Assembly (NCBI GenBank): GCA_965153455.1 | Contig: OZ234498.1 | Coordinates: 14,198,001 to 14,262,000 of the forward strand | Length of the DNA: 64,000 bases | Origin: Sphagnum compactum | Lineage: Eukaryota; Bryophyta; Sphagnopsida; Sphagnales | Direction of reading: 5' to 3' | Part shown: positions 47,430 to 60,420 of the stretch, piece after piece | How positions within the stretch are numbered: the first letter of the stretch is position 1 | Layout of the letters: every line of letters starts with the position of its first letter | The notes under the pieces: model-generated | What the model was told of the DNA's origin: nothing | The model's database searches: none | What the model saw: the letters and a program-made list of their open reading frames with translations, nothing else | Made by a program: the position numbers and the translations under genes

Positions 47430-49575
47430 AACTCTTGACATCTAAGATTGTTGCATTATCTATTTTGCAGCACTCTACTTTCATACGAGGATATCACCAT
47501 TCCCTCTGTACCTGCAACTGGCAAGAACAGAACTCAGATTACAATAGTCAAAGCGGCAGCAGCAGCAGCAGTGATGAGATTGGTTTTCGTAGCTGCTTTT
47601 GGAACATATGGTGTACTAGGTGTAGCAAGTATGGTCACTGAACTTGGTAGTGGATGAACAGGTTTTATTGCAACTCAAGCACAAGATTAATTACTGCTCT
47701 ATATGAATCACAACTGCAAGTACTATTGGTGTAATTTCTTGGCTATGTTTTTTTAAAGCAGTATACACACAATCAGAGGGTATAATGCCCGAGTACTCAG
47801 ACGTGTTAAGGGCTACATGTAAGGAGGCATCTGCATGGTCAATGGCTGACTCCGTCTTTTAATCTGGAGGTATGCTTGGATGTTGCATTGTTGGAGCAAG
47901 AACTCCACAAGCAACGTACTTAGTCAACTCATGTTTGGATCCAGTTTTCACAAGTTCCAATTTACTAATGTCTTCAAAGTCCCTTGAAATAATAATTTAT
48001 GCTGCCATACACAATGATATGGTTTGCTAGCCTTGGAACCATGCATAAGAACATTAATGACCCTACATGTTGAGAAGAGCCTTGCAATTGGTAGAAAACA
48101 CATGTAGGGAGAAGACTAAAAACTTAAGTAAACTTGTTGTTGCAACTTTGTTCTCTCCATGTGCAAGAGCTTAAATTTGGGGTTTGACTTATCGGCATCT
48201 GTATTTCAGTTCAGAGCAGCGAGGAATTCTTTTGGATATCATCAAAACTGCCAATTACTTGAAACCCACCGTGGATTGTCCAAAGCTCAAGAGTGAACTT
48301 CTGAAACTGGCAAATCCTCTGACCCGAATGAACTTTTTGAAGATTGTGGTGGACACAAGAGCCCTGTTCAAGGAAGTGTTGATGGAAACACAATTTTGGG
48401 GAATTTTGAGGGCCGGCTATGGAGGTTATTACCCTACCATGCAGGCCTAGCACATGTGTCAACTCTATTAAGATATTCTACAACCCAAGTTTATTCTTTT
48501 GAATTCCTTGCAGAAAAGATTTAAAGACAACTCAGGGCTGTCTTGGTTTGCCAACTTCCCTCATTTGTTACAGATAACTATGGTGTCCACAATGTTATCC
48601 AATTAGCTTGGAATTTTTAAATCTTGATCTGGCAAGAAATACATATAAATAAACTTCCAACACTCCATCTGGACCAGTTTGTGTCTTCTTCTTTAAATTA
48701 ATCTCTTGTAGTATTTTTTCTCATGATCTGTTGACGTTGCTTTTGAGGTTAGGCAATCAAAGTTAGTTTGGATCTTGATGATTTTTCAATTTAAAGTACT
48801 GACTTTTTGACTATTTTCTTGAACACTATTTCCATTCTTGATTTTCACAGAAAGCTCTTGAAAAATCTGGACATACAGAGAACTTGCCCAAATGTGGTGT
48901 CGAGCCAGATTGCCACACTCAGGAAGTAACTCTGTAGAAACTGAACAACTCAACATGGCTAGGGAATTTCCTGGATGGTAATGGCTTGGGTGGCTACAGA
49001 CACAAGTGAGAGAAGTTTACAGCGCTTCCAAGTTCCTGTGTGCTTCTTCTTGATTTCCAGGTATGCTCACCTCTTGAATGTATTTCATCAGTTCATCGAC
49101 AAGAGGGATACAATATCTCTTCTTTACCTGGGCCAAACTACATTTGGCAAATATATAAGCACATGAGCACCTCAATTCTTTTGTTTTCAATTTTAGCACA
49201 TGCAGTCCTAGGCGCATTTAAGACATAATTGTGCAAATGATTCTGCAGAATGATATCCAGGGTGAGCAACAAGACATGTATGTGCCAAAAAATGACGAAG
49301 AGCCTTGGTGCCTGCAGATATTGTACTTGAATTCAACAAGGTGGACCAGAGATTCTCACCACGTGACTTCAACCAAAATAGAGAGAATACAGCTATTTAT
49401 TTCAACAGGCAAAGAGAGAACACTGCCAGGCAGCTGAAGTATGGAAAAGAGCTCATTCATTATGTGTATTTGGACCCTGTTCCCAAAGAAGACAAGTTTC
49501 GTCAGTTGCAGGAGGTTGGCATTCTTGGTTTCCAAGAACTTTGCTGCAAAATTGGGCATCTGAGTATATGATACC
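47430..49575 (+). pseudogene. Unidentified coding-like patches; multi-exon gene or relic
   Basis: Three patches look protein-coding and I cannot name the family. Patch 1, after a TTTTGCAG acceptor near 47470, reads SYEDITIPSVPATGKNRTQ then an Ala-rich hydrophobic stretch (KAAAAAAVMRLVFVAAFGTY) to about 47655. Patch 2, after TATTTCAG with exon start near 48210, reads SEQRGILLDIIKTANYL through NPLTRMNFLKIVVDTRALF to AGYGGYYPTM (about 48450). Patch 3 (about 49229-49560) reads VPADIVLEFNKVDQRFSPRD through RQLKYGKELIHYVYLDPVPK. A possible small exon sits near 48851-48925. Phases between patches could not be reconciled and patch 3 seems frameshifted. It may be a live gene of unknown function, or a relic; I lean to relic. 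Confidence 0.35.
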
Positions 49576-52130
49576 TACTTGATTGTTCAATTTCTATGAA
49601 ACAATTGAAATAAACAGCAAGGTCGAAATTACAGTAGGCTTCCTTCTAGTCCTTGTTCTAGCAGGCTGATGCTATGGATATTTTCAAAATGAAATTCCCA
49701 TCCATATGAAGATGGTTACAGATCTTGGGATCACCATGCAATTCTTACCAGTTCTGTTTATGTGTTTAGGGTGCATGTCTGGTGAGGCTGTGGTAGGTCT
49801 CTTCCATAGTGTACTACATGTATGCCAATTTGAGTGGGACAAAATTGTGATAACAAACTGATTCTGTACTTTGTCAAGTGAGCGACTCCATGTGGTGGAG
49901 CTTGGAGGTGGCCCCTCAGGAAAAATTGTAACGAGATATCTATAGAAATAGAAGGAAAGCATGCACAGGGGAGAGCTAGAGCTGGAGGGAAAATAGAAGT
50001 AAGGAGGTTAGAACAAAGACGTTCTTATTCTTATTTGTTTTTGGATCACCTGGCAAGAATCAGTGACATAGAAAGTAGAACTTCTCCTCTGAGTTAGGTG
50101 GTAATCCGTGCACCTGCACTTGTTACATAATCTTTAGCTAAATGTAAACATTGTAATGATGTGAGGCAAGGTTCAGTTTTAAGCTTGTTTGGTGTGTTGA
50201 TTCCATGTGTTATGGCTTGCTAGTTTCATTAGGAAGCACAAAAAGAGGTCAACTATGATAGGTTGCCTTGTTCAATTGGGGATGTGTGGTAAGTTTAGAG
50301 GGTTTAGGAGTACAAAGTACAAAACTGGGCTGGAATCTGCACAGACAGAAGCTGGGTGTGTGCAAGGGAATGTGAATGGCAGAGGTGATGTTGCTTGCTT
50401 TCTGGAAAAATGAAGAGCTTACAAATGTTGTAAATGAAGATGTGTACATTTGTAAAACTCTTCATGGTAAAGTGAACAAGTGTTGTCTCACCCTCTGATT
50501 TTATTCAAAGATTTGAAGACATAAATTAACAGATACGGTTCTGGCACATTACTTCTGCTGTTTTTATTACAACTAAACAAGCTTTTTTCTCCATTTCCAA
50601 CTTTGAAATTACATGGACACAATTTACTGTGTCACCACTGGTGTGAGCCCCGACTACATTCACCAATTATCATGTCTACATTCTTTTACATGTGATGAGT
50701 CCAGGTTTTTATTTGAGTCCTAATTATGTTCAAGAGCATGGTGTTATCATATATTCAGTTTTAATGTCTTCTCATTTGGAATGCTTGAAGCAAACTCCAA
50801 CCTAAACTATCATTTCAGTCTCCCAAGTGGAAAATTAGAAACAGAGAATCTGTAACCATCTGCATATTGATCCTGCCAAGGATGCCAAGGAGAAGGGGAA
50901 TACAAAATTGGAGCCACATGGGGAGAGACTGGAGTTCTGCAGGCAGAGAAAGGAGGGGAGGGTATAAGTCTCATGAATGGTGAAATGGAAGAATCTCACC
51001 AATTCTTCCTAATTTGTGGACTCCATCCCTGGACCTGTGTTCTCCAACTTGTTTACATGCAGGACAGAAGAGAATGGCAGGCACATGAATGGGAAGCCTA
51101 TAAGACTACAAGTTTCCAATACAGATGTCATCTACATCTTGCAGACAACAGACTAAGTCTAACAACAACAACAAACAAGGGATAAATGTTAAGATTCAAC
51201 CCTGTTGCCATTACTCAAATTATCCCTTCAATCACCCGTTTCATGTTAGCATCCCAACCTCAAACTCCTCAAGGAATTTGACACCAGATTCACGAAACCT
51301 AAAAATTTACAAAAGATGAACTGTTGTTCTTGTGGTCTGTTGACAGTAAAAACCTGCCCAACTTTGCAAGAATGTGTTTTCAAGAATTCTTGGAGGAAAA
51401 ATAGAAGTAAGGAGGGCTGTAAAATGTGTTTTTCAACAACAAAAAATCGCCAATATTGAGAATTGAAAAAAAAAAGAGAAATAAATTCTGGTTTCCTAAA
51501 ATTATTTAAATATTTTTTGTGTTACAATATATCGGATAATTTTCCGCATGTATGTTTCCTTTTCATCATGAGCAGTGTTCATGTATAGTAGCAGACTACC
51601 ACTGATCCCACGGAGAGGGAAAAGCTTGAACAAATTGAAGAGCTTTTTAAAGTACTGAAATAAACTGGTTGCATATTGTATATACAGTCTGAAACTTTGA
51701 ACAAATTGAAGAGACTACCCAATTATTGGATTCTGCATGTCCATTCCATTCTTCATAACACTCAATTCATTTGTTGGTTCCCAAGACCCTTACTTTGCAA
51801 CCTGATATACAAGCTTCAAAGTGGAGGTTGAAAGTTGAAATATCCCAATTGTGCATATTCCCTCATAACAAATCTAAGATTTTTAGTTAAAAAGTCTAGA
51901 GGTAGCTGACATCCCAAAAAACCTCCAAACTAAGTCCGAGGTAAGTTAACACTCCTGCTTTGCAAGCAGCTCCCAAGTATTGCCTCATTGATGTTAATGA
52001 AAAAGAATAGCAAAGGTTCGTAGCATCATTACAATAGGTGTAAGGCCCCTGTTGTTCCTAAAATTATAGGCTTAAGATCCTTCCCACACCGATTGTAAAC
52101 TAACACAGGCATGTACAAGCCCTTTTTTTC
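49576..52130. other. No gene recognised; genic-like composition
   Basis: Less AT-rich than the deserts, with UTR- or intron-like sequence but no supportable ORF. A 20-bp-scale motif, GAAAATAGAAGTAAGGAGG, occurs near both 49988 and 51397. A GAACAAATTGAAGAG motif repeats near 51629 and 51697. Confidence 0.45.
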
Positions 52131-52138
52131 CCCGAAGG

Positions 52139-52854
52139 AACTTGGCAATGCCCCTAGGGTTTCCACGGCCATGCCAATGCCCTTAGGGCTTTCCCCAGGG
52201 ATATGTCAATGCCCCTCGGGTTTTCCCTAGTGGCCATGAGTCTTGTAGAGCGAGAGAGAGAGAGAGAGAGAGAAAACGAAATAGTGTGTTTTGTGGGTGA
52301 GACTGCGTGCGCTTTGGCTTCGAGCTGCATTGTCGTCTGCGGATCTGTGCCGCAACTCTCCGGTACTATAAGCTATCCTTTTTCCGAGCTCGAGGGCTTT
52401 CTCCCCCTCTTCTTCCCCACCAGTTTTGGTAGTATAATGAGACAGTGATGCTGGCATTGCAGTGCGGAGTGGAAGATCTTGTTTGCGGAGGGGATTTCGT
52501 TTCATGTTGTTGGTGATCTCCGTGTTTTGTTTCTTGCTTTCTTCTAGGGTTTCTTTTCTTCGATAGTAGGATATGGGATTCCGCTCGTTGACACTGCGTT
52601 GGGTACTGGAGCTTATGGCTAACATAGTTTTTGCGGCCGAAAAAGTAGTTTAAGGGACTTGCTTTGTGTTAGAGAAATGTCTGTCTTCAGATTCTTTTGT
52701 TTCTGTCATGTTTCACTGCAGTGTTCACCTTGAGCTTCAGTGCCGAGAGCTGCTTTGTTTGACTCTCGGTTTTGGTTACGGTTTGTGGTTTTGCAGACTC
52801 CGGAGTCTTTGGTTTCGTTCTTCCTTCCCTGAAAAGTGTGAAGACAAAAAAAAA
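52139..52854 (+). promoter_or_regulatory. Promoter and 5' leader of the SPIRAL1-like gene
   Basis: Three degenerate tandem units of CAATGCCC(C/T)(T/C)(A/C)GGG(C/T)TTT(T)CC lie at about 52146-52235. A GA microsatellite follows at about 52252-52273, typical of plant 5' leaders. AG acceptor-like sites (TTTCACTGCAG near 52722 and GGTTTTGCAG near 52796) leave room for a leader intron. An in-frame ATG at 52666 precedes the chosen start, but that extension has no family similarity. The start in AAAAATGGTGCG matches the family N-terminus. Confidence 0.5.
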
Positions 52855-53745
52855 ATGGTGCGTGGCGGAAGCAGTGGAGGAGGGCAAAGCTCATTAGGCT
52901 ATCTCTTTGGATCGACTGAGACTCCTCAGCCCAAGCCTCCAGCAAGAGCACCTGCACAGTCTCCACAACCCACAGTAGCTGAACAACGTCCGGCAGGGCT
53001 AGCAAGAACTCCCCCTGAAGAGAAACCTGCTCTGGCTCCCGCTAAAACTGTTGAGGACTCCGGAAGCTTGCTTGATATGGGAGGACAGAACAAAATGGGA
53101 AGGAGCTCCAATAATTATCACAGGGCGGATGGCCAGAACACTGGGAACTTCATCACTGTGAGCTTTCTGATCTATCTACTTGAGTTCCAAAGACCTTGCA
53201 ATGTTGTTGATCATAACATTGCCATCTTGTGCGCTGCCAATTTCTGAATGGAGTCAACTTTCTTCGTTTTTGCTTACTTATTCCATCCAGAAAATCTGGT
53301 GATCAGAACTGAATTCCCACTGTGGATCTCCTCATGTGCTTCAGTCAGTGACCCCTTGTGCTCTTGCTGCTGCAGCCCTTTTGTTCTTTCTCAGTTACAG
53401 TCTGAAATCTTAAAAGTCTGCATATGCATCAGCAACTGTTGCTTTGGTGGGAAACTTCTCTTTCTGTACTTTGTGTGGAGAAGGCATTTTATCATTCTTT
53501 CTCAGTTATGGTCTGAAATCTTAAGAATGTGTCTGCTTATGCATCAGCACTTTGTCCCTTGGTGACCTTTTTTCTCTTTTGTCAAGTTTGTGCAGAGAAT
53601 GCATGTTATTGTCTGTTTAAAAAAATGTGCTTCTCTCTGGTAATCTAACGTGATGCTGTTCTTGGTGCAGGATAGGCCAACAACAAAGGTACATGCAGCT
53701 CCAGGAGGTGGATCCTCTTTGGGGTATCTTTTTGGTGGGAACTGA
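52855..53745 (+). CDS. SPR1-like: SPIRAL1-like microtubule-associated protein, two exons, 125 aa
   Basis: Small plant-specific protein of cortical microtubules; family members promote straight, directional cell expansion. Exons 52855-53157 and 53671-53745 join in phase 0 (ACT before GTGAGC, GCAG before GAT). The N-terminal repeat GGGQSSLGYLFGS (8-20) and the C-terminal GGGSSLGYLFGGN (113-125) are the paired motifs that define the family. Between them lies a Pro/Ala-rich stretch (about 24-65), then the conserved NNYHRADGQNTGNFIT before the intron and DRPTTKVHAAPG after it. The intron sits exactly inside that conserved block. The Pro/Ala linker makes this protein slightly longer than many members. 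Nothing suggests inactivation. Confidence 0.95.
53383..53606. repeat. Tandem duplication inside the SPIRAL1-like intron
   Basis: Two units starting at 53383 and about 53494 share TTCTTTCTCAGTTA, GTCTGAAATCTTAA and ATGCATCAGCA, then diverge. The period is about 111 bp. Both splice sites are unaffected. Confidence 0.7.
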
Positions 53746-55500
53746 GTATATTGTCACATGATAACAATGTTCTGGGTGCTTAGGAGGTCATAGATTGCAT
53801 GATTTGCACCTTCACTGTATATTCAAACGCTTGGCTTTGTTGTTTGGTAGTAGCGAAACTTTTGGCATGAATAACCTGTTGTAATTTGGCAGCCTGTATT
53901 TCAAAGTGCCTTACTTGGGACAACCTATATGTTTCTAATTTCTGGGAACAATCATCTCATTTGCTTGTTCATATGCTTCTCAGGCTCTCAGTTGTTGATG
54001 CCTTTCTTGTTAGCAGCCTGTCACCAACATAAAAGTTGAAGCATCATGGGATTGAGAACAGAAACAGGAGCTCTTGTGTGAGGCCTTGGCTCCATTTCCA
54101 GTTATCATTGTGTTATTTTGTGAGTGTACAGTATAAACACAGGAACCTTTACGTTTGGTCCAGGGAAGGTATACCGTCTTTCATAGTTTGTATGAGATGC
54201 ATCTTTTTTGGTCCATATCATTCCAAGCTTTATCTTCAACTCCAGCTCCAAAGCCATCTGCATTCACTGTGTAATTTCCCTGTGAACCTCTTGACTACAT
54301 GTATACCCTGAAACAGGATCACTCTGGATCCGGAACCTTGCTATCTGTTATTCTGAAGGGCCAAACATTCTTGACAGCTCTCAGATGAACCTGAACACTG
54401 GATTTTGTTATTTAGGATGATGAGTAATTTTAGCTCCTTCCCTTCAATTTCCTGAAGACCTGTAGTATTCTGCTAGACCCTACCCGCAGAGGTAGCCTTA
54501 TGATGGAATTGCCTCAATGCTCTACCTAAGCATGCCCAATGCTCTTCCACCTATGCTGCATTATTTTCCATGTCCTGAACTACATTTTAAGGTTCAAAGT
54601 TGGCTTTGTTTGAGAATTAAAGTCCTTATCTGCAATCGTTTCTTCAACTCCAAACAAAGGTTTTAACCTTGTTCTGGCTCTCTTAACCATGAGTATTGTC
54701 AGTTCTCATGGGTTATTTGTTTGATATTCAGGATTTTGCTTGATTGATTGCAGGTGGAGTTCTAGATTTGCCTGTGGATTGTATTTCTTGTTCTATTTTT
54801 TCCTCAGATTCTCTGCACCACCTGGATTCCCCTGAGCCAGTTGACATGTTGATTGTTGATGGTGCACTGTGCAATCCTCATGGTGGAAGCCATGCTCTTG
54901 CAATCTGTATTAAATCTGTATGGCAATTTTGACCATGTCAAGATGGATCTTTTGAGGTTTGGCTGGAAGATCAGTGAGTGCAGCTGCATTTACAAGGTCT
55001 ATTTGGTGTGTTTTTTGTGTTAGATTGTGTCTAATCAGAATGGTGAAATTTGACTGAAGAAAACTACACAAATCTGGAATCAGCATGAAAAACAGCATTC
55101 CTGTTCCATGTCCATCTTCACTTGCCCTTCAATGTTTTGTTCATTGAAAATGAGTTCCAACACTTTGAGAAGAGCCACTGACTTCAGACTATGCTAAGTT
55201 CATTTGTTCAGTCTCATACCTTCTGAACGTGGAAAGGAAGTTTACAGAGGGGGAGAGAAACTGCCCACTGAACACTGCACTACAATGGTTTTGGAGAATG
55301 CTCAAATTCTGTCTAAATAGTGCAAAGGACGAGGAACTGCACACTGGAAGCTGCATTACAATAGTTTTGGAGACACTCAAATTAGGTACAAATATGACTA
55401 AACATTTCACAACATTAAACCCTATTATTTTACTATGCCTTATAGCTTGACTCTTATTTTCCATTGAGAGAATGAGGCCAAGAGTCATTGAAAATCTTGT
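53746..55500. other. 3' region of the SPIRAL1-like gene; no further gene recognised
   Basis: The first few hundred bases are probably 3' UTR. The rest is mixed-composition sequence with short ORFs and no domain. A GCA(C/T)TACAAT(G/A)GTTTTGGAGA motif recurs near 55276 and 55356. Confidence 0.45.
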
Positions 55501-57781
55501 CAGTTTGATGATTTGTCAATTGGTAGATTTCCATTATCCATTTGCCTCCCATGTATGAAACAAATTTTTTACAACCACTTGGATTCAAATATAAGGAGAT
55601 ACCTTCCAATTAAAAAAATTACTAGAAAAAATAATTAAAATATTTCTATGTTTAAAAGACTTATAAATAAATAAATCTACATGTGATTTATCGAATTTAT
55701 TGAATTTTTATATCTTGAAAAAAACTTACATATAATTAAGTTTGAGGAGTTGCTTAACGAACCATACATTTTTCAAAAACGAACACCATCAAATATAAAA
55801 GCCAATGCATACATTAAATACACATGATGTTATTTATGGTTGCAAATACAAACATTTAATTTATCCCAAATCCATATGTAGCAACATATTGTACATCGCA
55901 TATTACAAATATTGATAAATATGTAACATCAAAATTACGTTCTAGGACACAAAATGCATTCTAGAAAAAAAATGATGTTAATATTAAAATTCAAAACATA
56001 AGTAATATATGTTGTCATTAATGCTCCATAAATGTTTGCCCAACTAACTACTTATTTAGTTCTTTCGATTCCATTATATCCTTCATTTCATAATACCAAC
56101 CATAGGGAAAGGTTGTAGTTCAAAAACAACACGAGCCAAGTTGATCATGCATCACTTTTTTCTTGAAATGGATTGACTCAATCCACAACAAACTTCAACT
56201 TTACATTTATTGGCCCACCAACATCAAATTCTAGCTAAGCTATATCAATGTGGTGCCAAGCTATGTTATTAGGAACATGACAACTTTCTTGTTTGTGTTC
56301 ATGTTTTTGGCTAGCCAAGTTATGAATTTCATAGTTTATGAAGCTGAATACAAGTGCAACAACTAATGTGCAAGTGGAAAGTGTCGCACTACTTTAATCA
56401 GCACATGAGAGTTGTCATATGCCTTAAAATGAAAAGATTCACACTTGGGTACATTCATGATATAATGTACTGAGGACCATGTTGACACTTCTCAATCTGG
56501 CACCCCCAATAACTTTGAAAGAGGATTACATGAGTTTAAGCATTAAAATGTTGTTTGGTTTAATGGACAATGTTGAACTATTAGAAAATTTACATCTCAA
56601 TGATTCTTGTCTAATTCTAAAACGTTTCGTTTGCTCATTTGAACAATATAAAAATTTGAGTACATAGTGTTGACTAGGTGCTTTGTACTTTAAATGACCT
56701 TAATTATATGTGCAACTAAACCATTCATTCTCAAAAGGCATAGAAACAATGATTATGAAGGATGGTATTGAAAAAAATGAAATTATATTATTTAAATTGG
56801 CTAACATTGATTTATTTTGATCGTACTTTTGGACCATAAAAACTTTTAATTTAAAAACAAATAATGTTTTTTATTGTAAAAAAAAGGGCATTGTTGCATT
56901 TTCATGACAATTGGACCCTAGAGGTGTTATTAGGTTTTTTTGGATATTTTGTTAATATCTGGTTTTGAAAGTTGCATGGATAATTGTCAAATTGTGACCT
57001 TTAATGCAAATTTTGATATCATATATAAACTAAAAAATAACTAAATACATGTCATATGTTATCATAACATCAATGTCCTTAAACATTGGAACACAACATG
57101 CCAAATTAGTGCCATAAGAGAAATTCACATTGAAAAACATTATAGTATTAAAGGATTATTCATCAAATTGATGATAAACACATTATATAATAGATTTCTT
57201 CATTTGATTTGGAGAAATTATTTGGTATTAGAAGCCACATGAGCCCTTTCTAAAAAAAAACTTGGGTCTTGGCTGTACATTGACTCCTTATATAATGAAT
57301 TTACCCATTTTGGATAGATCTTTAAAATCCTATATTGTTTTTGGAATAACACCAACCCATTGACACACACATGCATGTTTTTGTAGTTGAAGCATGCCTT
57401 CCTAGTTTGCATTTTAGCTACATATGTTGTTAGTGACAAACAACTATCCATGGCAATAAATGCTTGCAAAGTAACGCTAGTGGTTCATCAACAAACTTAT
57501 TAAAAACAACATGCACCATGAGTGTGGTTGTTTCATGTTGGTAAGTTGGCATTAATGTATATGGGTTAGCATGTTTCTTGCAAGTATTGAACTTCACTAG
57601 ATATGGCATCATCAACATCTACTACAAACCTTTCATATTAACACTTTTCGATATCAAGATTGTGCTTTTAGATTATAACCACAATCCATTCTCAATAATG
57701 TGTCCATCAACTATAAACAAATACTTAAATTGAGCTTATAAATATGAATATTTTTCATTAGCTAAATCAATTTCATATTAA

Positions 57782-57822
<41 letters not shown>

Positions 57823-58404
57823 CAAAATGATGCAAAAAAAAAGTTATAAGATTTGTGAATTATAGTAAATGCAAAGATATTGAAAATTAATCAAGAAGAT
57901 GACTTCTTTTATATTCACCATTTAGAAATTTAAAATTGAAATAAATTGAAACAAATGTTATGTGACATGATGCATATTGTCAAGTAAAATAAAAAAAATT
58001 CCATTTTCAATTATAAAATGCCATACACAAACTTGAATGAAGAAGTTGATTTAGTCAATTTTAGCTCTTATTTTCTCACATCCATATAGAATATGGATGA
58101 TGACATTAATTATGCCATAAATAATGTGCATTTAAAAATCCCCACTACAAATATATATATATATATAAATATATAAATAATGACTTTGTAATTCAATCAA
58201 ACGATGCAATAAATCAGAAAATCAAAAGCTTGGAAGATGATAATTTTACAATGTCGTCATATTCTATGATGATGGATGAATTAGAACATGAAAATTCAAT
58301 AAGGTAATTAAATGAAGAATAAAGATTGATGTTTGAAAAAGTTATGTGTATTCCTATACATTTCTTTTAATTGGTTCTGTTAATTTAGGATTAAAAAATC
58401 ACTT
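55501..58404. other. AT-rich desert upstream of the Helitron-like relic
   Basis: No gene was recognised. ORFs at 56479-56667 (+) and 57218-57618 (-) have no domain that I can name. Composition drops sharply to AT-rich at about 55550, marking the edge of the genic block. Part of this stretch could be the eroded 5' half of the element that follows. Confidence 0.45.
57784..57820. repeat. (AT)n microsatellite
   Basis: About 18 uninterrupted AT dinucleotides. A shorter TA run lies near 58152-58168. Confidence 0.9.
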
Positions 58405-60420
58405 TAAAGCTTATAATTCAAGGATTATTGCAACTATATTATAAAGACATGTCATTTGATTTAATACAAATGAAGGTTTTACTTATGGCATCTATTTGTA
58501 AAGTTGCATTTAGTATTGATGGGTGAACAAGACATTTAACTTTGAACATACCAATCCAATAAGCATTATCATTGATTGTTTCAAACTTATAATCAGATTT
58601 TAAAAATAGATTCCCATGTTGATATGAACAAGTACACCTGTTATAAATGAAATATATCTTGTTGGTGTTGATATGTTCAATGTTATAGGTAACTAGACTT
58701 AAAGTTAATGAAATATATCCAAAATCAAATTTTTGGTGGTTTTGATGTCATCATAACATGAAATCTCACCATGTTTTTCATGTCAAAGATTGTTGGATTT
58801 TTCAAAACCTTAATGATAATATAAATCCATTGGCACTAAACCTTTGAAAAATTAATGTTCAATATTACCATTTAAAAATAATTATGTGACAAACTAATAA
58901 GCAATTTGTAAAGAAATGAAATAAGTTATGTATTTAAACTTCAAAAGGCATTTAATATATAAATTCAATATTGTTATTGACAACCACCAAACACCTTAAC
59001 CATGTACTATTGGTAAAAATACATAATAAAATTGTGTTTACCAAAACATTGGCCCAACATTCAATTTTGAAGTTAAAGACATTCCTCACCATTCATGTCC
59101 ATCATTTAAACTTCTGAATGATCCAAAAAAAATTATAGGTTTGCATTCTATCGTTCATATTAAACAAGATATATTGATTAAACAATATGCTAGAAATTAC
59201 ACAACGTCTAATGGCCTTCTTAATGGAGCTAATGGTATATTTAAAACATTAACATCATGTAATGGCATAACCACCATATGGATAAAATTTCAAAACTCAA
59301 AAATTGGAATTATAACTGAAACAAAATTGAGTCATTACAACACTAAGGATAGTGAACATTAGAACATGTATTTAGTTAATTATAGATTAAATTATTAATT
59401 TTGAACTTTTCTAACTTGATGGTTAGAATAAAGTTTTATTGAATTTGAGGTAGAACATTGGAAACATCTATTTGTTAGATCATCTCTAAGACCCAATGTT
59501 CTTAATATCTATTGTTTCATCATATGGTTGTTCCCGAATCAAAGTTTCTTTTCAAAATTTCAATCTCCAAATGGTCATTTGTTAATTCTAGAGTTTCAAA
59601 TTTAGTTATATCTATTAGCTCCACTCCAACATGAAAGTTTTCATAATGATATTCACATACATGAAGAAATGAAAAGATTAAAAACATTTGCACCTTGAAA
59701 ACCTTCTATTCTAAATTAAAAAACCTACACCATTGCCATGTAATCATATAAGCCTTGAATACAAACTTTTCATGACAACATTACGAAGACATCAATTGTT
59801 ATCATAACCTACAAATGTAACAAATTTCTTCTCTTTTAGAAACTTGAGAATGCAACACACATAAAAACACACACACACACACACACAAATTCATAGCTAT
59901 ATCAAAATATTCTTATATAACAATTCATGATTATCATGGCTTTATGATGTATTATGCTACACACATCCTTTTATGTTTTTACAACACAAAAAAATGTAAT
60001 GAACATGAATACATAACAACTACATTTTATATAAAGACCCTAAAAAAATTTATATCATATGCATTTATAGAGATTATTCATGTTCAAAATAACAATTTTC
60101 AAAGGTTTCATTCAAAGCTCACCAAACAATTGTCCAATTATTATATTAAGGGACTTCAATATTAACATCCTAAATGACAACAATGATTTAAAATAATAAC
60201 TAGTAGATTTTATGAACATATTCAAATTAAAATTTCAATTCCATGAAAGCACAACAAAAGTTGAATCGCAACTTGCCATATGGGCAAACATTTTAAAATT
60301 GAATGTAAATTGAGTGTAGTGGAAGCATACCAACCAAATTTTCATGAACTAATTTATATTTCATTAAGATTATCAAACACACTACCAATTTATAACAAGA
60401 AACCAATATTGTCTCAATTC
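58405..60420 (+). pseudogene. Helitron-like PIF1 helicase plus EEP endonuclease relic
   Basis: In shifting + frames, 58405-59362 reads as a PIF1-family helicase. Seen are MKVLLMASICKVAFSIDG (near 58467), a DMFNVIGN-like segment (near 58670), VKDCWIFQNLNDNINPLA (near 58783-58835) and YARNYTTSNGLLNGANGIF (within 59141-59362). A middle part (59600-59720) gives HIHEEMKRLKTFAPWK. From 59944 an endonuclease/exonuclease/phosphatase-like domain follows, with the GDFNINILND motif near 60147-60176 and HESTTKVESQL.IWAN near 60242-60290. Fusion of a PIF1-like helicase to an EEP nuclease is known from Helitron-like (Helentron-type) elements. Stops and frameshifts are frequent. The Rep nuclease region and element ends were not found. 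Confidence 0.68.

Noticed and set aside
52666-52854. In-frame upstream ATG that would extend the SPIRAL1-like protein by 63 residues
   Set aside because: The extension has no family similarity and lies in leader-like sequence. The ATG at 52855 matches the conserved N-terminus.
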